A stretch of DNA of 64,000 bases from Stenotrophomonas nitritireducens (GCF_001700965.1 NZ_CP016756.1:3338501-3402500); one strand, 5' to 3'. Shown: positions 9,782 to 20,283, counted from the first letter of the stretch. Notes: generated by a model not told the origin, from the sequence alone. Made by a program: numbers and translations.

Positions 9782-10112
9782 TGCGGCTTAATTACGCGAA
9801 ACCCGCCCTGGTCAACCGGGCGGCTTTCCAAACAGAAGGGCGGCCCCTGCAGCGGTTTCGGGTGGGGGTGTGATGTGGTTGTTCCGCGCGGGAGTAGCGC
9901 GGGCGGCTCGGAGATGACTCTCCTTGCCAGGCACATCCGGCGCCGGAGCATGGGCACACTCCCCACGCCGGGTCTGTGGAACGTTACGTTCCACGGCTTC
10001 CAAGCAAACCGAAGCCTTGTTAGTATCGCTAGTTCACTTTTTTGATCCATCCTGCCGGATTGGCGCGCCTTGTGGTGCGCAGTCGGCCATCACTCAGCTG
10101 GAGAACCGCGTC
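9782..10112 (+). promoter_or_regulatory. Structured leader between secY and rpsM
   Basis: A 331-base non-coding stretch. It contains a perfect palindrome GTGGAACGT-T-ACGTTCCAC (9976-9994), a hairpin GGCTTC / GAAGCC (9995-10016), then a T6 run near 10038-10043. In E. coli the alpha-operon leader forms a pseudoknot bound by S4 to repress translation; this region is the natural place for an equivalent, but I cannot fold it here. No reading frame encodes an L36-like protein. Confidence 0.4.
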
Positions 10113-10469
10113 ATGGCGCGTATTGCAGGCGTCAACCTGCCAGCCCAGAAGCACGTCTGGGTCGGGTTGCAAAGCATTTACGGCATCGGCCGTACCCGTT
10201 CGAAGAAGGTCTGCGAAGTCGCAGGCGTTGCTTCGACCACCAAGATCCGCGATCTGTCGGAACCGGAAATCGATCGTCTGCGCCTGGAAGTGGGCAAGTA
10301 CATCGTTGAAGGCGACCTGCGTCGCGAAATCGGCATTGCCATCAAGCGCCTGATGGACCTGGGCTGCTATCGCGGCCTGCGTCACCGTCGTGGTCTCCCG
10401 CTGCGTGGTCAGCGCACCAAGACCAATGCACGTACCCGTAAGGGTCCGCGCAAGGCTCTGAAGAAGTAA
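10113..10469 (+). CDS. rpsM: 30S ribosomal protein S13
   Basis: Small-subunit head protein contacting the P-site tRNA and bridge B1. It has 118 residues from [20 protein letters not shown] to the basic tail [18 protein letters not shown]. The start at 10113 is the conserved MARIAGVN; the upstream open frame lacks S13 homology. First gene of the alpha section, 13 bases before rpsK. Confidence 0.97.
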   Translation: MARIAGVNLPAQKHVWVGLQSIYGIGRTRSKKVCEVAGVASTTKIRDLSEPEIDRLRLEVGKYIVEGDLRREIGIAIKRLMDLGCYRGLRHRRGLPLRGQRTKTNARTRKGPRKALKK

Positions 10470-10481
10470 GGGACCTAGATA

Positions 10482-10874
10482 ATGGCTAAGCCCGCAGCAG
10501 CAAAAACCAAGAAGAAGATCAAGCGCGTCATCACTGATGGCGTTGCCCACGTCCACGCTTCTTTCAACAACACCATCGTGACCATCACCGACCGTCAGGG
10601 CAATGCACTGTCCTGGGCGACCTCCGGTGGCGCTGGCTTCCGTGGTTCGCGTAAGTCGACTCCGTTCGCCGCTCAGGTTGCCGCCGAAAAGGCTGGCAAG
10701 GCTGCGCTGGATTACGGCCTGAAGTCGCTGGAAGTCCGCATCAAGGGTCCGGGTCCGGGCCGTGAGTCGGCCGTACGTTCGTTGAACAACGTCGGCTACA
10801 AGATCACCAACATCATCGACGTGACGCCAATCCCGCACAACGGGTGCCGTCCGCCGAAGAAGCGTCGCGTCTAA
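10482..10874 (+). CDS. rpsK: 30S ribosomal protein S11
   Basis: Platform protein of the 30S subunit. It has 130 residues: a basic N-terminal tail ([14 protein letters not shown]), then [21 protein letters not shown] and the C-terminal signature [18 protein letters not shown]. It sits between rpsM and rpsD in standard order. Confidence 0.98.
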   Translation: MAKPAAAKTKKKIKRVITDGVAHVHASFNNTIVTITDRQGNALSWATSGGAGFRGSRKSTPFAAQVAAEKAGKAALDYGLKSLEVRIKGPGPGRESAVRSLNNVGYKITNIIDVTPIPHNGCRPPKKRRV

Positions 10875-10888
10875 AGGAGCGATAAGAA

Positions 10889-11518
10889 ATGGCTCGTTAT
10901 ATCGGTCCTACCTGTAAGCTCGCCCGCCGCGAAGGCGCCGACCTCTCTCTGAAGAGCCCGGCCCGCGCGTTGGATTCCAAGTGCAAGCTGGAGCAAAAGC
11001 CCGGCCAGCACGGCGCCACTGCCCGTAAGGGCAAGCTGTCCGACTATGCCACCCAGCTGCGTGAAAAGCAGAAGGTCAAGCGTATTTACGGTCTGCTGGA
11101 GCGTCAGTTCCGCAACTACTACAAGAAGGCCTCGACCAAGAAGGGCAACACCGGCGAGAACCTGCTGCAGTTGTTGGAAACCCGTCTGGACAACGTCGTC
11201 TACCGCATGGGCTTCGCAGTGACCCGTCCGGCTGCTCGTCAGCTGGTCTCGCACCGCGGTGTCACGGTCAATGGCAAGTCGGTCAACCTGGCTTCGTACC
11301 AGATCAAGGCCGGCGACGCGATTGCGCTGTCCGAGAAGGCTGCCAAGCAGCTGCGCGTCCAGGAAGCCCTGGTCGTTGCCGAGCAGCACGACCTCAGCCC
11401 GTCGTGGGTCGAAGTCGATTCGAAGAAGTTCAGCGGCGTCTTCAAGGCCGTTCCGGATCGTGCGGACCTGCCTGCGGATATCAACGAAGCGCTGATCGTC
11501 GAGTTGTATTCGAAGTAA
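10889..11518 (+). CDS. rpsD: 30S ribosomal protein S4
   Basis: Primary 16S rRNA-binding protein and, in E. coli, the repressor of the alpha operon. It has 209 residues, starts [19 protein letters not shown], and carries an S4 RNA-binding domain ([20 protein letters not shown] with the following HRGVTVNGK). Only two cysteines remain (residues 9 and 32), so it is a zinc-free form. A hairpin lies directly downstream, before rpoA. Confidence 0.97.
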   Translation: MARYIGPTCKLARREGADLSLKSPARALDSKCKLEQKPGQHGATARKGKLSDYATQLREKQKVKRIYGLLERQFRNYYKKASTKKGNTGENLLQLLETRLDNVVYRMGFAVTRPAARQLVSHRGVTVNGKSVNLASYQIKAGDAIALSEKAAKQLRVQEALVVAEQHDLSPSWVEVDSKKFSGVFKAVPDRADLPADINEALIVELYSK

Positions 11519-11529
11519 TTCACAATGGA

Positions 11530-11555
11530 GAACCTCCGGGTTGCACCGGAGGTTC
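11530..11555 (+). promoter_or_regulatory. Hairpin upstream of the rpoA ribosome site
   Basis: Perfect 10-bp stem GAACCTCCGG / CCGGAGGTTC with a 6-base loop GTTGCA. Its 5' arm contains CCTCC, an anti-Shine-Dalgarno sequence, and the rpoA AGGAGA (11558-11563) begins 3 bases after the stem. The CCTCC could pair either within the hairpin or with the rpoA ribosome site, giving two alternative folds. Confidence 0.55.
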
Positions 11556-11572
11556 GCAGGAGAACCCGCAAC

Positions 11573-12571
11573 ATGACGGTTACCGCAAACCAGGTTCTGC
11601 GTCCTCGCGGTCCGCAGATCGAACGCCTTACCGAGACCCGCGCCAAGGTCGTGATCGAACCCTTGGAGCGTGGTTACGGGCATACGCTGGGCAACGCCCT
11701 GCGTCGCGTGCTGCTGTCGTCCATCCCGGGCTTCGCCATTACCGAAGTCGAGATCGACGGCGTGCTGCACGAGTACACCACCCTTGAAGGCCTGCAGGAA
11801 GACGTGCTTGACGTCCTGCTCAACCTGAAAGACGTGGCTATCCGTATGCACACCGGCGACAGCGCCACCGTTTCCCTGTCCAAGCAGGGTCCGGGCGTTG
11901 TCACCGCTGCCGACATCAAGGTTGACCACAACGTCGAAGTGATCAACGGCGACCATGTGATCTGCAACCTGACCAAGGACACTGCGATCAACATGCGTCT
12001 GAAGGTCGAGCGCGGCTTCGGCTACCAGCCGGCCGCTGCGCGTCGTCGTCCGGACGAAGAATCGCGTGCGATTGGTCGTCTGGTGCTGGATGCCTCGTTC
12101 TCGCCGGTCCGCCGCGTCGCTTATGCGGTGGAAGCCGCTCGCGTCGAGCAGCGTACCGACCTGGACAAGCTGGTCATCGATATCGAAACCAACGGCACGA
12201 TCGATGCCGAGGAAGCTGTCCGCACTGCGGCCGACATCCTCAGCGATCAGCTGTCGGTGTTCGGCGATTTCACCCACCGCGACCGCGGTGCGGCCAAGCC
12301 GGCCAACAACGGCGTGGATCCGGTGCTGCTGCGCCCGATCGACGACCTGGAACTGACCGTGCGTTCGGCCAACTGCCTGAAGGCCGAGAGCATCTACTAC
12401 ATCGGTGATCTGATCCAGAAGACCGAAGTGGAACTGCTCAAGACCCCGAACCTCGGCAAGAAGTCGTTGACCGAGATCAAGGAAGTGCTGGCCCAGCGTG
12501 GCCTGTCGCTTGGCATGAAGCTGGAGAACTGGCCGCCGGCCGGTGTCGCCGCTCACGGCATGCTTGGTTGA
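11573..12571 (+). CDS. rpoA: RNA polymerase alpha subunit
   Basis: Assembles core RNA polymerase and contacts activators and UP elements. It has 332 residues: an N-terminal dimerisation domain ([22 protein letters not shown]), then a C-terminal domain with [20 protein letters not shown] and [19 protein letters not shown]. Start 11573 has AGGAGA 9 bases upstream; an in-frame ATG at 11525 lacks a ribosome site and would place the hairpin inside the gene, so I reject it. Confidence 0.97.
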   Translation: MTVTANQVLRPRGPQIERLTETRAKVVIEPLERGYGHTLGNALRRVLLSSIPGFAITEVEIDGVLHEYTTLEGLQEDVLDVLLNLKDVAIRMHTGDSATVSLSKQGPGVVTAADIKVDHNVEVINGDHVICNLTKDTAINMRLKVERGFGYQPAAARRRPDEESRAIGRLVLDASFSPVRRVAYAVEAARVEQRTDLDKLVIDIETNGTIDAEEAVRTAADILSDQLSVFGDFTHRDRGAAKPANNGVDPVLLRPIDDLELTVRSANCLKAESIYYIGDLIQKTEVELLKTPNLGKKSLTEIKEVLAQRGLSLGMKLENWPPAGVAAHGMLG

Positions 12572-12574
12572 TAG

Positions 12575-12620
12575 CAATACCTGTTCCCCCGCATGGGCGA
12601 CCATGCGGGGGAATATTGTT
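12575..12620 (+). terminator. Strong hairpin between rpoA and rplQ
   Basis: Perfect 13-bp stem TTCCCCCGCATGG (12584-12596), GCGA tetraloop, then its complement to 12613. It is extended at the base by CAATA (12575-12579) / TATTG (12614-12618) after a small bulge. The T content downstream (TATTGTTT) is moderate, so it may terminate part of the transcripts or stabilise the rpoA 3' end. Confidence 0.6.
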
Positions 12621-12765
12621 TCAGCAGTACCCCGCATTGACGGTTGAACAACGCCGCGATGCAGGTCGTCCAGGACGGGCGACCAGGACCATCCGCAGTC
12701 CACTTACAACGCCAGGATGGCGACAACGAAGTCCAACGTTCCATCATTAATCAAGGAATACACCC

Positions 12766-13152
12766 ATGCGTCATATGAAGTCGGGCCGCAAGTTCAACCG
12801 CACCAGCGCCCACCGCGAAGCAATGTTCAAGAACATGGCTGCGTCGCTGTTCAAGCACCAGCTGATCAAGACCACCCTGCCGAAGGCCAAGGAACTGCGC
12901 CGCGTTGCCGAGCCGCTGATCACCCTGGCCAAGGTTGATTCGGTTGCCAACCGTCGTCTGGCGTTCGCCCGCCTGCGTGACCAGGAAGCCGTCGGCGTCC
13001 TGTTCACCATCCTAGGCCCGCGCTACGCCAACCGTCCGGGCGGCTACCTGCGTCTGCTGAAGTGCGGCTTCCGCGCTGGCGACAACGCACCGATGGCCTA
13101 TGTCGAACTGGTTGACCGTCCGGTCGCCGTGGCGGAAGAAGTCGGCGAGTAA
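12766..13152 (+). CDS. rplQ: 50S ribosomal protein L17
   Basis: Large-subunit protein near the tunnel exit. It has 128 residues, [20 protein letters not shown] at the start, then the [21 protein letters not shown] block. The 194-base gap from rpoA with a strong hairpin is larger than in E. coli. A clear terminator follows the gene. Confidence 0.97.
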   Translation: MRHMKSGRKFNRTSAHREAMFKNMAASLFKHQLIKTTLPKAKELRRVAEPLITLAKVDSVANRRLAFARLRDQEAVGVLFTILGPRYANRPGGYLRLLKCGFRAGDNAPMAYVELVDRPVAVAEEVGE

Positions 13153-13185
13153 TCGCGCACTTCCATCCATCGACGGATGCAACAG

Positions 13186-13212
13186 AAGCCCGGCCAATGC
13201 CGGGCTTTCTGT
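13186..13212 (+). terminator. Intrinsic terminator after rplQ
   Basis: AAGCCCGGC, loop CAAT, GCCGGGCTT followed by TCTGTTT. It closes the ribosomal protein superoperon. Confidence 0.85.
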
Positions 13213-13297
13213 TTGATGAAGTTGCAGCTGGCATTACTGCTGATCGCACGCGGATGGCCTGCTACTCTTGCCGCATTGTCTACTCCGGAATGATGCG

Positions 13298-13813
13298 ATG
13301 AACCCCTTGCGTTGGAGCTTCCGTGCGCAGTGCCTGCTGGGCTTTGCCGCCTGTGCCGGGCTGCTGGCATTTGCGATCTACATGCAGATCCAGATGGGGC
13401 TGGAGCCGTGCCCGCTGTGCATCTACCAGCGCATCGCCTTCGCCGCTGTAGGCATCCTGTTCCTGTTCGGTGCGTTGCACGGCCCCTCCAGCCGCGGCGG
13501 CCGCGCCGGCTATGGCGTGCTGACGGCGCTGGCCGCGCTGGTGGGCATCGGCATTGCCGGGCGCCACGTCTACGTGCAGCTGTTGCCGAAGGACTTGGGT
13601 AGCAGCTGCGGCCCGCCGCTGAGCTTCCTGGCTGAGACCATGGGTCCGTTCGAGGTGTTCCGCACGGTGCTGACCGGTACCGGTGACTGCGGCAACATCG
13701 ACTGGACCTTCCTCGGACTGAGCATGCCGATGTGGAGCCTGGTGTGGTTCGTGCTGCTCGCCGGCTGGGCGCTGTACACCGGTCTGTGTGCCCGCAAAAA
13801 ACGTCTGTTCTGA
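13298..13813 (+). CDS. dsbB: Disulfide bond formation protein DsbB
   Basis: Inner-membrane quinone reductase that re-oxidises periplasmic DsbA. It has 171 residues with four membrane segments. The first periplasmic loop has the redox pair CPLC (Cys38, Cys41), followed by IYQR; the second loop carries Cys104 and Cys131. The start at 13298 puts the first membrane segment right after a short basic N terminus. It lies between the rplQ terminator and DAHP synthase. Confidence 0.93.
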   Translation: MNPLRWSFRAQCLLGFAACAGLLAFAIYMQIQMGLEPCPLCIYQRIAFAAVGILFLFGALHGPSSRGGRAGYGVLTALAALVGIGIAGRHVYVQLLPKDLGSSCGPPLSFLAETMGPFEVFRTVLTGTGDCGNIDWTFLGLSMPMWSLVWFVLLAGWALYTGLCARKKRLF

Positions 13814-13841
13814 TTCTTCCACTTCTTCCATTGGTATCTGC

Positions 13842-15209
<1,368 letters not shown>

Positions 15210-15211
15210 AG

Positions 15212-15432
15212 GTAGCGCCGGGCTAAGCTCGGCAGGGCCTTACCGGGGTAATGCCGCACCTGTAGTGCCGAGCCATGCTCGGCAGAAGCGTTACCAGTAA
15301 TGCCGCATCCGTAGTGCCGAGCCACGCTCGGCAGGGGCGTTACCGGTAATGCCACATCTGTAGTGCCGAGCCATGCTCGGCATTGGGCGTTACCGGTAAT
15401 GCCACATCTGTAGTGCCGAGCCATGCTCGGCA
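15212..15432 (+). repeat. Tandem array of five family A REP palindromes
   Basis: Five forward copies of GTAG plus TGCCGAGC-CAT-GCTCGGCA begin at 15212 (degenerate), 15262, 15311, 15360 and 15410, a period of 49-50 bases. The 26-27-base spacers after the first four are near-identical and most contain TTACCGGTAA or a close variant. This is a true tandem duplication of REP plus spacer, just upstream of the RAYT gene. Confidence 0.9.
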
Positions 15433-15478
15433 GGGGTGTTACCGGTAAAGCCCAATGCCGAGCATGGCTCGGCACTAC
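15410..15478 (+). repeat. Left 69-bp REP dimer flanking the RAYT gene
   Basis: Forward REP 15410-15432, linker with GTTACCGGTAAAGCCCAA, inverted REP 15456-15478. It differs from the right dimer (15981-16049) at only three linker positions. It is 57 bases upstream of the RAYT start. Confidence 0.9.
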
Positions 15479-15535
15479 AGGGGCAGCCTTGAATGCCTGA
15501 CGGACCTTTTAGATCGCCGGCCTCAGGCTGCAGCG

Positions 15536-15979
15536 ATGTCCAGTCCAAAACTGCGCCTCGGACGCGTATCGCTGCCCAATCACATCTATTCAATCACCAC
15601 GGTGACCGCTGGGCGGATACCGCTGTTTGCTACACCGGAAAACGCGGAACAGGTGATCGAAGCTCTCAGGGATTGCGAGCTATCGGGCATCAGTCACAGC
15701 GTTGCCTGGGTGGTGATGCCAGACCATCTACATTGGCTGCTGCAGCTTCAGTCCGGTTCGCTGGGCGCGTGCTTGCAACGGTTGAAGTCACGCTCAGCAA
15801 GGTCCATTGGTGACGCGGGTTCGATCTGGCAGGCCGGCTATCACGATCATGCAATCAGGCACGATGAATCATTGCGGGGCGTAGCCAACTACCTGCTGCA
15901 CAATCCAGTCAGGGCAGGGCTGTGCGAACAGCCGCAGGACTACCGCTATGCCTGGTGCAGATGGGGCTGCCAGCTTTGA
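15536..15979 (+). CDS. REP-associated tyrosine transposase (RAYT)
   Basis: Y1/HUH-type single-strand DNA nuclease-transposase of the IS200-related REP-associated family, thought to move or maintain REP palindromes. It has 147 residues, within the range of short RAYTs. The HUH pair is seen in MPDHLHWLLQ (His64, His66), and the likely catalytic Tyr102 in WQAGYHDHAIR; LHNPVRAGL near the C terminus is also typical. The ATG at 15536 is the first start with family similarity; upstream the frame runs into REP sequence. It is bracketed by 69-bp REP dimers. The gene looks intact. Confidence 0.9.
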   Translation: MSSPKLRLGRVSLPNHIYSITTVTAGRIPLFATPENAEQVIEALRDCELSGISHSVAWVVMPDHLHWLLQLQSGSLGACLQRLKSRSARSIGDAGSIWQAGYHDHAIRHDESLRGVANYLLHNPVRAGLCEQPQDYRYAWCRWGCQL

Positions 15980-15980
15980 T

Positions 15981-16105
15981 GTAGTGCCGAGCCATGCTCG
16001 GCAGGGGCATTACAGGTAAAGCCCAATGCCGAGCATGGCTCGGCACTACAGGTGGGCTTTTTGCATTGTGGGGAAAGCCCAATGCCGAGCACGGCTCGGC
16101 ACTAC
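15981..16105 (+). repeat. Right REP dimer and an extra inverted REP after the RAYT gene
   Basis: Dimer: forward REP 15981-16003, linker, inverted REP 16027-16049 (69 bp, starts 1 base after the RAYT stop). A further inverted copy (CAC variant) lies at 16083-16105. Between them GGGCTTT / AAAGCCC can pair. The stretch ends 9 bases before the stop codon of the DUF2127 gene on the other strand. Confidence 0.88.
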
Positions 16106-16114
16106 AGTTTGGCC

Positions 16115-16588
16115 TTAGCGCTTGTGGCGCTTGCCCAGGTCGCGGGCCAGTACCCAGACGACCAACAGGTTGACCGCCAGCAGCAGCCAGGAGGCCCAGC
16201 CGGGGTGCTTGACGATGGCGTAGAAGTCCAGTGGCAGGTACAACGCGGCCGAGATGCAGCCCAGCCAGGAGGCCCATGCCTTGGCACGCCACAGGCCCCA
16301 GGCCTCGAGCGCACGCAGCAGCCCGTAGCCGACCAGTACGGCCGCGCCCAGGTGAACAGTGTCGGGGGTGATCATGCCCAGCAGCGACGAGAACGCGCCG
16401 TTCTCGGGGTCACCACCTACACGGTGGATCAGGGCGTTGATGATGTTGCGAAGCGGAGCTGGCCCGGAAATCTCCAGGCCAGCCGCAGCGAGAAAGGCCA
16501 GTACGGCCTTTCCCGCTTCGAGCAGCGCGATGGCTGCCAATCCCGGATGCGCATGCGGATCCGGGTTGTAGGGCTTGTTGTCAGTCAA
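16115..16588 (-). CDS. DUF2127 family membrane protein
   Basis: Membrane protein of unknown function, 157 residues with four hydrophobic segments (about residues 15-35, 70-90, 105-125, 130-150). The motifs GLAAIALLEAGKA at the start and the central HLGAAVLVGYGLLRALEAWGLW segment (in two parts) are typical of DUF2127. It begins 5 bases after the typA stop, so the two are almost certainly co-transcribed. No biochemical role is known for the family. Confidence 0.8.
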   Translation of the reverse strand: MTDNKPYNPDPHAHPGLAAIALLEAGKAVLAFLAAAGLEISGPAPLRNIINALIHRVGGDPENGAFSSLLGMITPDTVHLGAAVLVGYGLLRALEAWGLWRAKAWASWLGCISAALYLPLDFYAIVKHPGWASWLLLAVNLLVVWVLARDLGKRHKR

Positions 16589-16593
16589 GACAA

Positions 16594-18423
16594 TCAGCCG
16601 CCGCGCGATGCCTTCTTGCGATCGCTTTCGGTCAGCGCCTTCTTGCGCAGGCGGATTTCCTTCGGGGTGACTTCAACCAGCTCGTCGTCCTCGATGAAGT
16701 CCAGTGCCTGCTCCAGCGAGTACTTGATGGCCGGGGTCAGCTTGATCGCGTCATCCTTGCCCGAAGCGCGCATGTTGGTCAGCGGCTTGGTCTTGATGGC
16801 GTTGACGGTCAGATCGTTGTCCTTGGAGTGGATACCGATCAGCTGGCCTTCGTACACGTTGTCGCCTTCGGCAGCGAACAGCTTGCCGCGCTCTTCCAAC
16901 GGGCCCAGTGCATAGGCCGGGGTGGCACCCGGAGCATTGGCGATCATCACGCCGTTCTGGCGCTTGGCGATGGCGCCCTGTTCCTTCGGGCCGTAATGGT
17001 CGAACACGTGGAACAGCAGGCCAGAACCCTGGGTCAGGGTCTTGAACTCGTTCTGGAAGCCGATCAGGCCACGCGCCGGAATCATGTAGTCAAGGCGCAC
17101 GCGGCCCTTGCCATCGGATTCCATGTTCTTCAGCAGACCCTTGCGGATGCCCAGCTTTTCCATCACGCCGCCCTGGTGCTGCTCTTCGATGTCGACGACC
17201 AACTGCTCGATTGGCTCCATCATCTGACCATCGATTTCCTTGATGATCACTTCCGGGCGCGATACGGCCAGCTCGTAGCCTTCACGACGCATGGTTTCGA
17301 TCAGCACCGACAGGTGCAGCTCGCCACGGCCGGAGACCAGGAACTTGTCGGCGTCTTCCAACTGCTCGACCTTCAGTGCCACGTTGTGCACGGTCTCGCG
17401 GTCCAGGCGTTCCTTCAGCTGGCGGCTGGTCAGGAACTTGCCGCCGGACAGGTCCTTGTTGCCTGCGAACGGCGAGTTGTTGACCTGGAAGGTCATCGAG
17501 ATGGTCGGCTCGTCGACGGTCAGGGCCGGCAGGGCTTCCGGTGCATCCGGGTGGCAGATGGTGTCGGAGATGGTCAGTTCCTGGATGCCGGAGATGGCGA
17601 CGATGTCGCCGGCTTCGGCTTCGTCCACTTCCACGCGCTCCAGGCCCATGAAGCCGAGCACCTGCAGCACCTTGCCGTTGCGCTTCTTGCCTTCACGGTC
17701 GATCACGGTGACCTGCATGTTCTTCTTCAACTTGCCGCGCTGGATGCGGCCGATGCCGATCACGCCCACGAAGTTGTTGTAGTCCAGCTGGCTGATGCGC
17801 ATCTGGAACGGACCTTCCGGGTCCACTTCCGGTGCCGGCACGTGCTTCATGATCGCTTCGTACAGCGGGGTCATGTCGCCGTCACGGACGGTGTCTTCCA
17901 GGCCGGCGTAGCCATTCAGGCCCGAGGCGTAGACGATCGGGAAGTCCAGCTGCTCGTTGGTGGCGCCGAGCTTGTCGAACAGGTCGAACACCTGGTCGAT
18001 CACCCAATCCGGGCGCGCGCTCGGACGGTCAACCTTGTTGACCACGACGATCGGCTTGAAGCCCATCGCGAAGGCCTTCTGGGTGACGAAGCGGGTCTGC
18101 GGCATCGGGCCGTCCATGGCATCAACCAGGATCAGCACTGAGTCAACCATCGACAGCACGCGCTCCACTTCGCCGCCGAAGTCGGCGTGTCCGGGGGTGT
18201 CGACGATGTTGATGCGGTTGCCATTCCAGGTAATGGCCGTGTTCTTGGCCAGAATGGTGATGCCGCGCTCTTTTTCCTGGTCGTTGCTGTCCATGACGCG
18301 CTCGGCAAGCACCGTGCGCTCGGACAGGGTGCCGGACTGCTTGAGCAGCTGGTCGACGAGGGTGGTTTTGCCATGGTCGACGTGGGCGACGATGGCGATG
18401 TTGCGAAGATTTTCGATGGACAT
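16594..18423 (-). CDS. typA: Translational GTPase TypA/BipA
   Basis: Ribosome-binding GTPase involved in 50S assembly and stress or cold adaptation. It has 609 residues, the usual length. G motifs: AHVDHGKTT (residues 13-21), [21 protein letters not shown]; then EF-Tu-like domain II and the BipA C-terminal domain with [14 protein letters not shown] good promoter lies 48 bases upstream. DUF2127 follows directly. Confidence 0.97.
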   Translation of the reverse strand: MSIENLRNIAIVAHVDHGKTTLVDQLLKQSGTLSERTVLAERVMDSNDQEKERGITILAKNTAITWNGNRINIVDTPGHADFGGEVERVLSMVDSVLILVDAMDGPMPQTRFVTQKAFAMGFKPIVVVNKVDRPSARPDWVIDQVFDLFDKLGATNEQLDFPIVYASGLNGYAGLEDTVRDGDMTPLYEAIMKHVPAPEVDPEGPFQMRISQLDYNNFVGVIGIGRIQRGKLKKNMQVTVIDREGKKRNGKVLQVLGFMGLERVEVDEAEAGDIVAISGIQELTISDTICHPDAPEALPALTVDEPTISMTFQVNNSPFAGNKDLSGGKFLTSRQLKERLDRETVHNVALKVEQLEDADKFLVSGRGELHLSVLIETMRREGYELAVSRPEVIIKEIDGQMMEPIEQLVVDIEEQHQGGVMEKLGIRKGLLKNMESDGKGRVRLDYMIPARGLIGFQNEFKTLTQGSGLLFHVFDHYGPKEQGAIAKRQNGVMIANAPGATPAYALGPLEERGKLFAAEGDNVYEGQLIGIHSKDNDLTVNAIKTKPLTNMRASGKDDAIKLTPAIKYSLEQALDFIEDDELVEVTPKEIRLRKKALTESDRKKASRGG

Positions 18424-18470
18424 GCGAAAGACGGCCAGCCGGTGCCGTGAATGGGGAAAATGAGTTCGCC

Positions 18471-18499
18471 ATTATACCGGTATGTGGCCCTTGTGCGAA
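18471..18499 (-). promoter_or_regulatory. typA: Sigma-70 promoter of typA
   Basis: On the minus strand: TTCGCA (complement of 18494-18499), a 17-base spacer, and a perfect TATAAT (complement of 18471-18476), 48 bases before the typA start codon. This is the best-matching promoter seen in the window. Confidence 0.75.
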
Positions 18500-18633
18500 A
18501 ACTACTGTTCAGACTCGTCTGATGGCCTATTCAGCTTGCCTCGTCCAGGCTGTGGCCAGAGGGCAGCAGCACGGGCGGAGCCGGGTGTAAACTATCCGGC
18601 TATTGAGAGACGTCTTCTTTACTAAGGATTTCC

Positions 18634-19128
18634 ATGTCCCTGATCGCCAATTTCGACACTTCCCGCGGCCCGATCAAGGTCGAGCTGTATGCCGACAAGG
18701 CACCGCTGACCGTGGCCAACTTCGTCAACCTGGTCAAGCATGGCTTCTATGACGGCCTGGCGTTCCACCGCGTGATCGCCGACTTCATGGTCCAGGGCGG
18801 CTGCCCGGAAGGCTCCGGCCGTGGTGGCCCGGGCTACCGTTTTGAAGATGAAACCAAGAATGGCGTGCGCCACGAGCGCGGCGTGCTGTCCATGGCCAAT
18901 GCCGGCCCGAACACCAACGGCAGCCAGTTCTTCATCACCCACATCAAGACCGATTGGCTCGATGGCAAGCACACCGTGTTTGGCAAGGTGCTCGAAGGCC
19001 TGGACGTGGTTGATGCCATCCAGCAGGGCGATGCGATCAACAAGATCACCCTGGAAGGCGATACCGACGCCGTGCTGGCCGCCAAGGCCGACCGCGTCGC
19101 CGAGTGGAACAAGATCCTCGCCGCCTGA
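18634..19128 (+). CDS. ppiB: Peptidyl-prolyl cis-trans isomerase, cyclophilin type
   Basis: Cytoplasmic cyclophilin that catalyses proline isomerisation. It has 164 residues with no signal peptide, so it is PpiB-like rather than periplasmic PpiA. Active-site motifs [32 protein letters not shown] and [10 protein letters not shown] are intact. AAGGAT at 18622-18627 serves as ribosome site. It is divergent from typA. Confidence 0.93.
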   Translation: MSLIANFDTSRGPIKVELYADKAPLTVANFVNLVKHGFYDGLAFHRVIADFMVQGGCPEGSGRGGPGYRFEDETKNGVRHERGVLSMANAGPNTNGSQFFITHIKTDWLDGKHTVFGKVLEGLDVVDAIQQGDAINKITLEGDTDAVLAAKADRVAEWNKILAA

Positions 19129-19240
19129 TTGACGCCGACGGCCACCTGCTCAGGTGGCCGTTTCTGATTGCGGCCTTGCCGATGCGCCCGCGTCTGCTTG
19201 GCCTTACCCCCACAAACGCTTCTTAGCAGAGGAAACCCCC

Positions 19241-20224
19241 ATGAAAGCACCCGTTCGTGTTGCCGTAACCGGCGCTGCCGGCAATATCGGTTATGCACTG
19301 CTGTTCCGCATTGCTTCCGGTGAAATGCTGGGCAAGGACCAGCCGGTCATCCTGCAGCTGCTCGAAATCGACAACGAAAAGGCCCAGGCCGCCCTGCAGG
19401 GTGTGGTCATGGAACTGGAAGACTGCGCCTTCCCGCTGCTGGCCGGCGTGGTGACCACCGCTGACCCGCTGGTGGCCTTCAAGGACGTCGACGTGGCCCT
19501 GCTGGTTGGCGCGCGTCCGCGCGGCCCGGGCATGGAGCGCAAGGACCTGCTGCTGGAAAACGCCAAGATCTTCACCGTGCAGGGCAAGGCCCTGAACGCC
19601 GTCGCCAAGCGTGACGTGAAGGTGCTGGTGGTCGGCAACCCGGCCAACACCAATGCCTACATCGCGATGAAGTCGGCGCCGGACCTGAACCCGAAGAACT
19701 TCACCGCCATGCTGCGCCTGGACCACAACCGCGCCCTGAGCCAGCTGGCTGCCAAGACCGGCAAGACGGTCGAGAGCTTCGAGCACTTCACCGTGTGGGG
19801 CAACCACAGCCCAACCATGTACCCGGACTACCGCTTCGCCACCACCGGCGGCGCCAAGGTCGGCGACCTGATCAACGATCAGGAATGGAATGCCAACACC
19901 TTCATCCCGACCGTCGGCAAGCGTGGTGCGGCCATCATCGCCGCCCGTGGCCTGTCCTCGGCCGCGTCGGCTGCCAATGCCGCCATCGACCACGTGCATG
20001 ACTGGGTGCTGGGCAGCAACGGCAAGTGGGTGACCATGGGCGTGCCGTCCGACGGTTCCTACGGCATTCCGGAAGGCGTTGTGTTCGGCTTCCCGGTCAC
20101 CACCGAGAATGGCCAGTACACCATCGTCAAGGATCTGCCGATCGACGACTTCTCCAAGAAGTACATCGACATCACCCTGGGCGAGCTGGAAGAAGAGCGC
20201 GCTGGCGTGGCCGACCTGCTGTAA
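19241..20224 (+). CDS. mdh: Malate dehydrogenase
   Basis: NAD-dependent TCA-cycle enzyme converting malate to oxaloacetate. It has 327 residues, of the LDH-like subgroup found in many proteobacteria other than enterics. The Rossmann motif TGAAGNIGY is at residues 10-18, [14 protein letters not shown] includes substrate-binding arginines, LRLDHNRA follows, and the catalytic histidine is in [12 protein letters not shown]. Start 19241 is the first ATG preceding the Rossmann fold; GAGGAAA lies upstream. A strong terminator follows. Confidence 0.95.
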   Translation: MKAPVRVAVTGAAGNIGYALLFRIASGEMLGKDQPVILQLLEIDNEKAQAALQGVVMELEDCAFPLLAGVVTTADPLVAFKDVDVALLVGARPRGPGMERKDLLLENAKIFTVQGKALNAVAKRDVKVLVVGNPANTNAYIAMKSAPDLNPKNFTAMLRLDHNRALSQLAAKTGKTVESFEHFTVWGNHSPTMYPDYRFATTGGAKVGDLINDQEWNANTFIPTVGKRGAAIIAARGLSSAASAANAAIDHVHDWVLGSNGKWVTMGVPSDGSYGIPEGVVFGFPVTTENGQYTIVKDLPIDDFSKKYIDITLGELEEERAGVADLL

Positions 20225-20250
20225 CAGCGGGCAGTTGACGTAGTGCAAGC

Positions 20251-20279
20251 AACGGGGAAGCTTCGGCTTCCCCGTTTTT
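20251..20279 (+). terminator. Intrinsic terminator of mdh
   Basis: Perfect 11-bp stem AACGGGGAAGC / GCTTCCCCGTT with a TTCG tetraloop, followed by a T run. Confidence 0.92.
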
Positions 20280-20283
20280 GTTT

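Noticed and set aside
11525..11572. Longer RpoA with 16 extra residues from ATG 11525
   Set aside because: No ribosome site before it, while a good AGGAGA precedes 11573 where RpoA homology starts.
15212..15432. Short CRISPR-like array (23-base palindromic repeats with 26-27-base spacers)
   Set aside because: The spacers are nearly identical to each other, and the repeat is a known REP type scattered elsewhere in the window; there are no cas genes.
18541..18633. Promoter for ppiB (TAAACT at 18588-18593)
   Set aside because: No acceptable -35 at 16-18 bases; the match is too weak to list as a feature.
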